Origin: Porphyrobacter sp.
Lineage (GTDB): Bacteria > Pseudomonadota > Alphaproteobacteria > Sphingomonadales > Sphingomonadaceae
Assembly: GCA_016125555.1 (NCBI GenBank)
Contig: WGLN01000001.1
Location: forward strand, 62,001-126,000
Direction: 5' to 3'
DNA: 64,000 nucleotides
The notes under the pieces were generated by a model. That model saw nothing but the letters and a program-made list of their open reading frames with translations, searched no databases and had not been told where the DNA came from. The position numbers and the translations under genes were made by a program. The first letter of the stretch is position 1, and each line of letters begins with the position of its first letter. Of the stretch, positions 53,976 to 64,000 are shown in pieces.

Positions 53976-54578
53976 TCAGTCTTCGGCCCCGTCATCATCA
54001 TATTCGCCGTCATCATCCTCGTCGTCGTCCTCGCCGACGCTGAGATCCACGGGGGTGGCGGGCTGGATGGTCGAGACCGCGTGCTTGTAGGCAAGCTGCA
54101 CTGCGCCGTCGCGCTCGAGCAGCATGCAGAACAGGTCATAGGCAGCGATCCGCCCCTGCAGCATCACCCCGTTGACGAGGAACATCGTCACCTGCACCTC
54201 GGCATCGGCGACGCGGCTGAGGAAGATGTCCTGGAGCTGCTTCTGCTTCTTGCCGCCGGGACGCGCCTGGAACTGCGCAGGGTCGAGCATCTGGCCGGGC
54301 ATGATCGTGCTGATCGCGTGCTTGTAGACCAGCTGCGACTGTCCGTCGCGGCGCAGCAGGATCGAGAAATTGTCGAACCACGTGACGATGCCCTGCAGCT
54401 TCACGCCCTTCACCAGGAACATGGTGACGGGGATCTTGTTCTTGCGCAGCAGGTTGAGAAAAGCGTCCTGGAGATTGCCCGGGCGTGCCGCCTGCGCACC
54501 ACCATCGGCTGCGCGGGTTTCGCTGGGGGCAGGCTGACGGACGATGGGACGGGGTGAGAGCGTTCGCCCGCTGGACAT
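53976..54578 (-). CDS. hfq: tandem-domain RNA chaperone Hfq
   Basis: RNA chaperone for small-RNA regulation. This 200-residue product has two Sm/Hfq domains instead of one. Domain 1 (about 35-95) has [13 protein letters not shown] and YKHAIS; domain 2 (about 115-175) has LQDIFL and YKHAVS. Domain 2 lacks the basic rim (RKNK becomes ADAE). The tail is strongly acidic ([14 protein letters not shown]). Three chains could build a six-domain ring. ATG 54578 follows AGGAGG. Confidence 0.94.
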   Translation of the reverse strand: MSSGRTLSPRPIVRQPAPSETRAADGGAQAARPGNLQDAFLNLLRKNKIPVTMFLVKGVKLQGIVTWFDNFSILLRRDGQSQLVYKHAISTIMPGQMLDPAQFQARPGGKKQKQLQDIFLSRVADAEVQVTMFLVNGVMLQGRIAAYDLFCMLLERDGAVQLAYKHAVSTIQPATPVDLSVGEDDDEDDDGEYDDDGAED

Positions 54579-54666
54579 GATCGTGCCTCCTGTTCTTGGC
54601 GGCCGCCGAGATTGACCGCATGGCGGGGCAGGCACCTTGTCGCGGTGTTATCTGTCCCCGCCCTCT

Positions 54667-54695
54667 ATAATGGCGATTGGCGCGGCTAGGGACAA
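54667..54695 (-). promoter_or_regulatory. candidate hfq promoter
   Basis: On the minus strand TTGTCC (54695-54690) and CATTAT (54672-54667) are 17 bases apart, about 90 bases upstream of the hfq ATG in the gap after ntrX. It would give hfq-hflX expression independent of the ntr genes. Confidence 0.4.
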
Positions 54696-54728
54696 GGCTT
54701 GAATTGGCGGATGGTTCCGCCGGGCGCG

Positions 54729-56117
<1,389 letters not shown>

Positions 56118-56163
56118 GGGGCAGGTCCTCTGGTGGTCGTTTTCAGGGGGTTCGGGCGGGGCA

Positions 56164-58395
56164 TCAGGGGGATTCGCCCTCGACCGGGTACGGATTGCGG
56201 GCGAAGCGCAGGGTGACGCGGGTTCCGCCGCTCGGGGTGCTGGCAAAGCTCATGTCGCCGCCGTGCTCGTCGACGATCTTGTTGACGATGGCGAGGCCGA
56301 GTCCGGTGCCCTTCTCGCGCGTGGTGACATAGGGTTCGGTGATGCGTTCGCGGTCGGCGGGCAGGCCGATGCCATTGTCCTCGACCGTGACAAGGATCGC
56401 CTCGCCCGCATCGGCGATGGAGACCGCAATGGCGCCTTCGAAGCCCTCCCCCGCCTCGGCGGCGCGCGCTTCCACAGCCTCGACCGCGTTCTTCAGCACG
56501 TTCGTCATCGCCTGGCCGAACTGGTGCCGGTCGCAGCGCACCTCGCGGTCGATCAGTCCCGAGGAGTGCACGCTGAAGGCGATACCGGCATGGGCGACCT
56601 CCTGGAGGAACACGGCCTGGCGCACGAGATCGAGCGCGTCCTCGTCGCGGAAAACGGGCTTGGGGAGCCGCGCGAAGGAGGAGAATTCGTCGACCATCTT
56701 CCGGAGATCGCCGACCTGCCGGACGATGGTGCTGGTGAGCTCGTCGAAAAGGCCGCGGTCCTCGTCGCCCACCTGCGTGCGATAGCGGCGCTTCAGCCGT
56801 TCTGTCGCAAGCTGGATCGGCGTGAGCGGGTTCTTGATCTCGTGGGCGATGCGCCGGGCGACGTCCGACCATGCCGCCTGCCGCTGGTCGAGCAGCTGGC
56901 GGGTGATGTCCTCGAAGGTGATCACATGGCCGCTGGTGCCCGGCGCGACCTTGACCGCCAAGGTCAGCAGTTCGGTGCCCTTGGCGTGGGTGATGATCGC
57001 GCGTTCCTTGCCTTCGGCGATCATGCGGGTGAGCTCGGGCGCGAGCGTCTCGAGCGGTTGGCCGATCATCGCCCCCCCTTCCCCGCCCGGCGGCGAAAGC
57101 AGCGCCTGCGCCGAGGAGTTCATCAGCATCACGCGGCCTTCCGCATCGACCGAGATAACCCCGGCGGTGACGGATTCGAGCACCGCTTCCATGAAGGCGC
57201 GGCGATCGTCGATCTGGCGGTTGGCGCTGACCAAAGCCTGGGTCTGCTTGTCGAGCTGCGCGGTCATGCGGTTGAAGGCGCGGTTGAGCAGGCCGATCTC
57301 GTCCGCTCCGGTGCGGCCTTCCAGACGCAGGGCGAAATTGCCCTGGCCGACCTTGCGCGCCGCCCCGACGAGGTCGGTCAGCGGTTTCACCTGCCGGTCG
57401 GCGAAGCGCAGGCCGAACCAGATCGCGAGCCCCACCAGCAGCAGGCTGGCCGCGACCAGCGCGATGTTGAAGCGCAGTTGCAGCATCCGTGCGCTGCCCG
57501 TCAGCCGATCATAGGCGGTGACGATCGACTGGGCGCGCGACCACGAATTGAACATCGTCTCCTCGGTGGTGCGGGCGGTGTAGAGGTAGATGCCGCTCTC
57601 CGGGTCGATCGGTGCAAGCGCCTCGATCCGCTCCGGGGTTCCGAGCACCACCACGATCTCGCCCTGGTCGAGCCGCCGCAGCGCCTCGCGGCTGAATTCG
57701 AGCGGGCTGTTGTCCTCGGTGAGGTTGAGGATCGCCGCCGTGCGCAGGCTGCCGTCGGGCATCCTTTGGAGGATCGCACTCTCGGTGATCTTTCGCGCCT
57801 GCGCCTGGTAGAGGTAGAGGTCGGGAAAGTCCGGGTCGACAATCGGCACCCGCAGGAGGATGTCGCGCATGTCGGTCGCCATGGTGACGGTTTCCTGCTG
57901 CACCTCGCGCTGGTTGGCGTCGTAGTAGCTCTGCGCGAGCGCGGTGGCGTTCTCCATGAGCCCGCGCGAATCGTCCGAAAACCAGAAATCGACGCCGGTC
58001 TGGAACAGGAAGGCGGCGAACCCGGCCACCAGCAGCGTCGGCAGGGCCGCGACCATCGAGAAGAAGAACACGAGGCGCACGTGCAGGCGCGCAGTGCTGC
58101 CCGCTGCGCGGCGCAGCGCCACACGCCGCCCGATGAGCACCAGCAGCGCCATGGCCGGCACCAGCGTCGCCATCAGCAACAGCGAGACATCCATCGTCGG
58201 AAGCAGCGCATCGGGCGCAGCCTCGCGCGAATAGGTGATCCAGGTGACCCCGATCGCCGCCAGCAGCGCCAGACCCGAGGCGATTTCGAGCCAGAAGAAC
58301 ACGTTCGCCCGCCGGGCGGCCAGCACGAAGCGCCGCCACCAGCGCGGGGATTGGCGCGGCACCAGGCGCGGGAGGCGAGGGGAATGCGCGTCCAT
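56164..58395 (-). CDS. ntrY: NtrY membrane sensor histidine kinase
   Basis: A 743-residue kinase: N-terminal transmembrane helices (about 30-120), a periplasmic stretch, a further helix, HAMP (RFADRQVKPLTDLVGAARKVG), PAS (VLESVTAGVISVDAEGRV), the phospho-His in IAHEIKNPLTP and ATPase motifs (NVLKNAVEAVE, DNGIGLP, GTGLGLAIV). The ATG at 58395 has AAGGAG. It lies 46 bases before ntrX and 69 bases after ntrC. Confidence 0.94.
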   Translation of the reverse strand: MDAHSPRLPRLVPRQSPRWWRRFVLAARRANVFFWLEIASGLALLAAIGVTWITYSREAAPDALLPTMDVSLLLMATLVPAMALLVLIGRRVALRRAAGSTARLHVRLVFFFSMVAALPTLLVAGFAAFLFQTGVDFWFSDDSRGLMENATALAQSYYDANQREVQQETVTMATDMRDILLRVPIVDPDFPDLYLYQAQARKITESAILQRMPDGSLRTAAILNLTEDNSPLEFSREALRRLDQGEIVVVLGTPERIEALAPIDPESGIYLYTARTTEETMFNSWSRAQSIVTAYDRLTGSARMLQLRFNIALVAASLLLVGLAIWFGLRFADRQVKPLTDLVGAARKVGQGNFALRLEGRTGADEIGLLNRAFNRMTAQLDKQTQALVSANRQIDDRRAFMEAVLESVTAGVISVDAEGRVMLMNSSAQALLSPPGGEGGAMIGQPLETLAPELTRMIAEGKERAIITHAKGTELLTLAVKVAPGTSGHVITFEDITRQLLDQRQAAWSDVARRIAHEIKNPLTPIQLATERLKRRYRTQVGDEDRGLFDELTSTIVRQVGDLRKMVDEFSSFARLPKPVFRDEDALDLVRQAVFLQEVAHAGIAFSVHSSGLIDREVRCDRHQFGQAMTNVLKNAVEAVEARAAEAGEGFEGAIAVSIADAGEAILVTVEDNGIGLPADRERITEPYVTTREKGTGLGLAIVNKIVDEHGGDMSFASTPSGGTRVTLRFARNPYPVEGESP

Positions 58396-58464
58396 CGTTG
58401 CTCCTTTACAACAATGGTGTGGCAAATGCGCAAGGCGAAACTGCGCCCACGCCTTCGCACGGTC

Positions 58465-59913
<1,449 letters not shown>

Positions 59914-59917
59914 GTTG

Positions 59918-61021
59918 CTAGCTCCTGCGCCGCGCCTGCGGGAGATGCAGGCGGAAGTGGGTGAGCCCGGCGCGGCTGTCGCGCTCGTGGCTGATATTGC
60001 CGTTCATGTCGCGCACCAGCTTGCGCACCAGCGCAAGGCCGAGGCCCTGCCCCGATGGCTTCGAGGAGACGAAGGGCTCGAACACGTGATCGCGCAGTTC
60101 GGCGGGGATCCCCGCCCCGTTGTCGGTGACGGTGATCTCGATCGGCAGCGGCACCGCGCGGCCCTGCCGGATCGCGCTGAAGGCAAGCCCGCTGACGAAG
60201 CGGGTCTGCACCACGATCTCCCCGCCGCCCGCCGGCGCCTCGCGCGCAGCGTCGCGCGCGTTGGAGACGAGGTTGATGAGCACCTGCTCGAGCGCGTCGC
60301 GATTGGCGAGCACCGGGGGAAGCGAGGGATCGAACTCCTCGCGGATCTCGATCGCGGAGCCCTCGCCCTCGGCAGCGCGCATCGTCGCGACCGCCGCCCT
60401 GATGGCCTCATGCGGGTTGCACGCTTCGACGGCTCCGGTGCGGGTGCTGCCCAGTTGCTGCATCCGGTCGATCAGCCGGGCGATGCGGTCGACCTCGTCG
60501 GTGATCATCCGCGCCAGCTTCTTGTCCGCATCGGGCAGCTTGCGCGCGACCAGCTGCCCTGCCCCGCGGATCGCCGCCAGCGGGTTCTTGATCTCGTGCG
60601 CGAGCACTGCCGGCGCGCTCAGCATCGCGTCGCCGCCTTGCTTGTGCACCGGGTCCTCATGGCCGATTTCCGAAAGGGTCACCACGCGCCATCCCGGAAA
60701 GCTGCCGAGCGGGGAGACGGTCAGATTGACGCGGATCTCGCTCTCGCCCGCAGCGATGACGATGTCGCGCGCCACCAGCGCATCATCGCCGCGCCGCAGC
60801 CGCGCCTCCACCCGCGCATCGAGCGGTCCGAGGCGTTCGACCAGCAGCGTGCCGACCATCCTGTTCGCACTGGTGCCGAGCAGGCTTTCGGCGGCATGGT
60901 TGACCTCGACGATGCGGCCCTCGCCGTCAATCAGCAGCAAGGCGAAGATCAGCCCCGCGATCTGTGCCCGTGCATCGGGGGCATGATCGCCCGGCCTGTC
61001 CGCCCGCGCCCCGCTCGCCAC
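59918..61021 (-). CDS. ntrB: NtrB nitrogen sensor histidine kinase
   Basis: Cytosolic kinase/phosphatase for NtrC, controlled by PII. The 367 residues hold a PAS domain (LIFALLLIDGEGRIVEVN), phospho-His142 in LAHEIKNPL, and N/G boxes (LINLVSNARDA, DNGAGIP, GQGLGLALV). Start is GTG 61021, three bases after the dusB stop, the classical nifR3-ntrBC order. Confidence 0.95.
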   Translation of the reverse strand: MASGARADRPGDHAPDARAQIAGLIFALLLIDGEGRIVEVNHAAESLLGTSANRMVGTLLVERLGPLDARVEARLRRGDDALVARDIVIAAGESEIRVNLTVSPLGSFPGWRVVTLSEIGHEDPVHKQGGDAMLSAPAVLAHEIKNPLAAIRGAGQLVARKLPDADKKLARMITDEVDRIARLIDRMQQLGSTRTGAVEACNPHEAIRAAVATMRAAEGEGSAIEIREEFDPSLPPVLANRDALEQVLINLVSNARDAAREAPAGGGEIVVQTRFVSGLAFSAIRQGRAVPLPIEITVTDNGAGIPAELRDHVFEPFVSSKPSGQGLGLALVRKLVRDMNGNISHERDSRAGLTHFRLHLPQARRRS

Positions 61022-61024
61022 CGG

Positions 61025-62041
61025 TCAGGCCGCCTGCCTGAGGACGAAGGGTTCGTAGAAGCGCTCGACCTCGCCGAGCACCTGATCGGCATCGTCGATG
61101 AAGTTGACCCGATTGCGGAACTCGGCCGAGCCGTGGAGACCCTTGGTGTACCAACCGAGGTGCTTGCGCGCCATCTTGACGCCGGTGTCGCGCCCGTAGT
61201 GATCGAGCATCCGGCGATAATGTTCGACGACGACGGCGTATTGCTCGCCCATGCCCGGGTCCGCGCGCGCCTCGCCGGTGCGCCACCAGTGCATCACCTG
61301 ACCGAGCAGCCAAGGCCGGCCGTAGGCCCCGCGCCCGATCATCACCCCGTCCGCGCCCGATTGCTCCAGAGCCTTTGCCGCGTCCTCGACCCCGCAGATG
61401 TCTCCGTTGACGATCACGGGGATGCTGACCGCTTCCTTGACCTTGCGGACGAAGGCCCAGTCGGCGTGCCCCTTGTACATCTGATTGCGGGTGCGGCCAT
61501 GGACGGTGACCATCTTGACGCCGATATCCTCGGCGATGCGCGCGAGTTCGGGGGCGTTGAGGCTGTCGTGGCACCAGCCCATGCGCATCTTGACGGTCAC
61601 CGGCACCTTCACGGCCTTGACTGTCGCCTCCATCAGCCGGACGGCGAGCGGCACCTCGCGCATCAGCGCAGAGCCGGCGAACTGGCCGACGACCTTGCGG
61701 ACCGGGCAGCCGAAATTGATGTCGATGATCGCCGCGCCATTGCCTTCCTGGATTTTCGCAGCCTCGGCCATGCTGGCGGGATCGCATCCGACCAGCTGCA
61801 TCGAGACCGGTTCCTCGATCCGGTCCCAGGCGGTCTTCTGGGTGCTGACGCGGGTCTCGCGGATCGCCGCCTCGCTCGCCACCATCTCGGTGACGTTGAG
61901 GCCCGATCCGTAGCGCCGCACCAGCGTCCGGAACGGCATGTCGGTGACGCCGGTCATCGGCGCGAGCACCACCGGCTCGGCCACGGTGACGGGGCCGACG
62001 GCGATCGGCTTCAGGGCCGGAGGGGTGGGAAGCTTGGTCAT
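61025..62041 (-). CDS. dusB: tRNA-dihydrouridine synthase DusB (NifR3)
   Basis: FMN-dependent reductase making dihydrouridine in tRNA. The 338 residues show [13 protein letters not shown], the catalytic Cys in [22 protein letters not shown] and [12 protein letters not shown]. It is the first gene of the ntr run and divergent from ispDF. Confidence 0.95.
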   Translation of the reverse strand: MTKLPTPPALKPIAVGPVTVAEPVVLAPMTGVTDMPFRTLVRRYGSGLNVTEMVASEAAIRETRVSTQKTAWDRIEEPVSMQLVGCDPASMAEAAKIQEGNGAAIIDINFGCPVRKVVGQFAGSALMREVPLAVRLMEATVKAVKVPVTVKMRMGWCHDSLNAPELARIAEDIGVKMVTVHGRTRNQMYKGHADWAFVRKVKEAVSIPVIVNGDICGVEDAAKALEQSGADGVMIGRGAYGRPWLLGQVMHWWRTGEARADPGMGEQYAVVVEHYRRMLDHYGRDTGVKMARKHLGWYTKGLHGSAEFRNRVNFIDDADQVLGEVERFYEPFVLRQAA

Positions 62042-62122
62042 TCGCGGGAGAATTGCCTAATAATTGGGCAGGCGCATAGTGGATTGCCGAAAGCGCGTCC
62101 AGACCTTAAGCGGGCGACCGCC

Positions 62123-63280
62123 ATGGCGAGCCCTGCCCCCCTCCCCTCCTTTGCCGCGGTCGTGGTGGCGGCCGGCAGGGGCCTGCGCGCGGGCGGCGAG
62201 GTGCCCAAGCAATTCCGCATCTGGCGAGGAAAACCACTGGTCCGGCATTCGGTCGAGACGCTGCGCGCGGCCGGTGCCGATCCGCTGGTGGTCGTGATCG
62301 CCGCGGATGCGCGGGCCGATGCCGCCAAAGCGCTCGAAGGGCTGACCGGCCTTGCCTTCGTCACCGGCGGGGCGACCCGGCAGGAATCGGTTCTGAGCGG
62401 GCTCGAGGCGCTGTGCGAGGCTGCCCCGGAGCGCGTGCTGATCCACGATGCCGCCCGGCCAGACCTGCCGCTTGCGGTCATCGCCCGCCTGCTCGCCGCG
62501 CTCGCTGCTCGGCCGGGGGCGATCCCCGTGCTGCCGGTGGTGGACAGCCTTGCCGTTGCGGACGAGAATGGCGCGATGGCGGGCAAGGCGGATCGCGAGG
62601 CGCTTCGGCGGGTGCAGACCCCGCAGGCCTTCCACTTCGCCGAGATCGTCGCCGCGCACCGGGCGTGGAGCGGAACGCTCGACGCCGGCGACGATGCGCA
62701 GGTGCTTGCCGCGCAAGGCGGCAGCGTGGCACTCGTCGCGGGCGACGAACGCTTGAAAAAGATCACCTTCGCGGAGGATTTCGTGAGCGATACCCCCTTG
62801 GCACCTTTCCGCGTCGGCCAGGGCTTCGATGTCCACCGGCTCGCGCCGGGCGAGGAGCTGTGGCTGTGCGGCGTCCAGATCCCGCACGACAAGGGTCTTG
62901 CCGGCCATTCCGATGCCGACGTCGCGCTCCACGCGATCACCGATGCGGTGCTCGGCGCCATCGGCGAGGGCGACATCGGCACCCATTTCCCGCCCAGCGA
63001 CCCGCAGTGGCGCGGGGCGCGCTCGGGGCGGTTCCTCGAACACGCGGTCGGCCTCGCGCGTGCCGCGGGCTACACGATCGCGAATATCGACCTGACGCTG
63101 ATCTGCGAGGCGCCGAAGATCGGGCCGCACCGGCCCGCGATGCGCGCCGAGGTGGCACGCCTCGCGGGGCTTGACGAGAGCGCGGTCAGCATCAAGGCGA
63201 CCACGACCGAGAAGCTCGGCTTCACCGGGCGCGGCGAAGGTATCGCGGCGCAGGCCATCGTTGCGCTCACCCCTGCTTGA
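62123..63280 (+). CDS. ispDF: bifunctional IspD/IspF isoprenoid enzyme
   Basis: Two steps of the MEP pathway in one chain of 385 residues. IspD (about 1-225): AAGRGLRAGGEVPKQF, ATRQESVLSGL and HDAARP, making CDP-ME. IspF (about 227-385): GQGFDVHRL, GLAGHSDADVALHAITDAVLGA, making MEcPP, with Asp/His zinc ligands in DVH. The fusion is common in alphaproteobacteria. IspE is not in the window. Confidence 0.96.
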   Translation: MASPAPLPSFAAVVVAAGRGLRAGGEVPKQFRIWRGKPLVRHSVETLRAAGADPLVVVIAADARADAAKALEGLTGLAFVTGGATRQESVLSGLEALCEAAPERVLIHDAARPDLPLAVIARLLAALAARPGAIPVLPVVDSLAVADENGAMAGKADREALRRVQTPQAFHFAEIVAAHRAWSGTLDAGDDAQVLAAQGGSVALVAGDERLKKITFAEDFVSDTPLAPFRVGQGFDVHRLAPGEELWLCGVQIPHDKGLAGHSDADVALHAITDAVLGAIGEGDIGTHFPPSDPQWRGARSGRFLEHAVGLARAAGYTIANIDLTLICEAPKIGPHRPAMRAEVARLAGLDESAVSIKATTTEKLGFTGRGEGIAAQAIVALTPA

Positions 63281-63295
63281 AAGGATCAGTCCGAC

Positions 63296-63856
63296 ATGAA
63301 GCGACCCATCATTGCCTCCGCACTCGCCCTCGCCGCGCTCACCGGCGCCGAGGCCGCACAAGCCCAGCAGCAGGCCTGCGTCACCGCGGCCGACCTCGGC
63401 GATACCATGGTCTACGCGATGCCGATCGCCTATGACGCGGTGAGCACGACCTGCGCGGGCCGGTTCGCGAAGAACGGCTTCATGCTGCGCGAGGGCGAGG
63501 GCTTCATCGCCGGCTTTCGCGCGCGGCAGGACGCGGCGTGGCCGGGCGCCTTCCGCCTGTTCAAGACCTTCATGGCGCGGGAGAACGCGAAAGACGGCAG
63601 CGATGACGACGAAATCGCGACGATGATCGCCGCGCTGCCCGAGGAATCGCTGCGGCCCTTCATCGACGGGATCGTCGGGCAGATGATCGCCAAGGAGATC
63701 AAGCCCGACAGCTGCGGCAAGATCGAGCGTGGTGTCGAACTGCTGAGCCCCTTGCCGGTCGACAACATCGCGGGCCTGGCGACGTTCATCGCCGAACTGG
63801 CCGACGTCAAGAACCCCGAAATCTGCACCACCGACGCCGTGAAAAGGACGAAGTGA
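63296..63856 (+). CDS. exported protein of unknown function
   Basis: A 186-residue protein with signal peptide (MKRPIIASALALAALTGAEAAQAQ). The mature part is mostly alpha-helical with four cysteines (QACVTAA, TTCAGRF, DSCGKI, EICTTD). No domain recognised. An AAAGGA ribosome site precedes the ATG. It lies between ispDF and pncC, overlapping the latter's possible GTG start. Confidence 0.65.
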   Translation: MKRPIIASALALAALTGAEAAQAQQQACVTAADLGDTMVYAMPIAYDAVSTTCAGRFAKNGFMLREGEGFIAGFRARQDAAWPGAFRLFKTFMARENAKDGSDDDEIATMIAALPEESLRPFIDGIVGQMIAKEIKPDSCGKIERGVELLSPLPVDNIAGLATFIAELADVKNPEICTTDAVKRTK

Positions 63857-64000
63857 GCCCCATGCCGACCCATCTCCTTCCCGACGACATCGCCGATCTC
63901 GCCGCGCGCGTGGTGGCCGAGAACGAGGCGGCCGGACGCAAGATCGCGCTCGCCGAAAGCTGCACCGGCGGGCTCGTCGCCGGCGCGCTGACCGAGATCG
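63853..64000 (+). CDS. pncC: CinA C-terminal-type amidohydrolase (PncC), partial at right edge
   Basis: Nicotinamide-nucleotide amidase of the CinA C-terminal family, which recycles NMN to NaMN. Only the first codons are present: after MPTHLLPDD come AGRKIALAESCTGGLVAGAL, with the family's catalytic Ser-Cys-Thr-Gly-Gly stretch. Start is either GTG 63853 (overlapping the previous TGA) or ATG 63862. Confidence 0.85.
   Translation, partial: MSPMPTHLLPDDIADLAARVVAENEAAGRKIALAESCTGGLVAGALTEI

Overview
This is a high-GC, densely packed chromosomal window from an alphaproteobacterium, most likely Sphingomonadales and close to Erythrobacteraceae. The evidence is the gene order dusB-ntrBC-ntrYX-hfq-hflX, a double-domain Hfq, a fused IspDF, a CTTG/CCTATAT heat-shock promoter at dnaK, and several families typical of that order. 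About 60 protein genes and one tRNA were recognised. There is no rRNA, CRISPR array, insertion sequence or prophage. No gap without a gene exceeds 300 bases.

Layout. 1-8.4 kb: parE (cut by the left edge), an LpoA-like penicillin-binding-protein activator divergent from rsmI-yraN-gshB-dedA, then on the minus strand rph, a YcxB-like gene, rdgB, hemW and xerC. 9.2-15.6 kb: the heat-shock block hrcA-grpE, dnaK, dnaJ, interrupted by a glycine-zipper lipoprotein, an HExxH protein and a PCuAC copper chaperone. 15.6-29.9 kb: a DUF6445-like protein, a patatin-like lipase, then a long plus-strand run radA-cvpA-nifU-like-MFS-alr-phaR-proS-M28 peptidase-rnr. 29.9-34.6 kb: uspA and the distal pyruvate dehydrogenase genes (E2, a hotdog thioesterase, E3, a methyltransferase).

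34.7-44.2 kb is the accessory part: a winged-helix/TPR membrane regulator, a trimeric autotransporter with an unusual passenger, a LuxR-type regulator fused to an apparently inactive alpha/beta hydrolase, an unknown exported protein, and a four-gene minus-strand run of exported or lipoprotein products with TPR repeats and no recognisable function. It ends at tRNA-Ser(UGA). This block is the best candidate for something undescribed.

44.6-52.7 kb: cell-wall genes (MltB-type transglycosylase, D,D-carboxypeptidase) run into tmk-holB-metG-tatD-MBL hydrolase-small membrane protein-mazG. 52.7-62.0 kb: on the minus strand dusB-ntrB-ntrC-ntrY-ntrX-hfq-hflX, joining nitrogen signalling to RNA-based control. 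62.1-64 kb: ispDF, an exported unknown and the start of a CinA/PncC amidohydrolase cut by the right edge. In this GC-rich DNA many long antisense reading frames are open without coding; they were left out.
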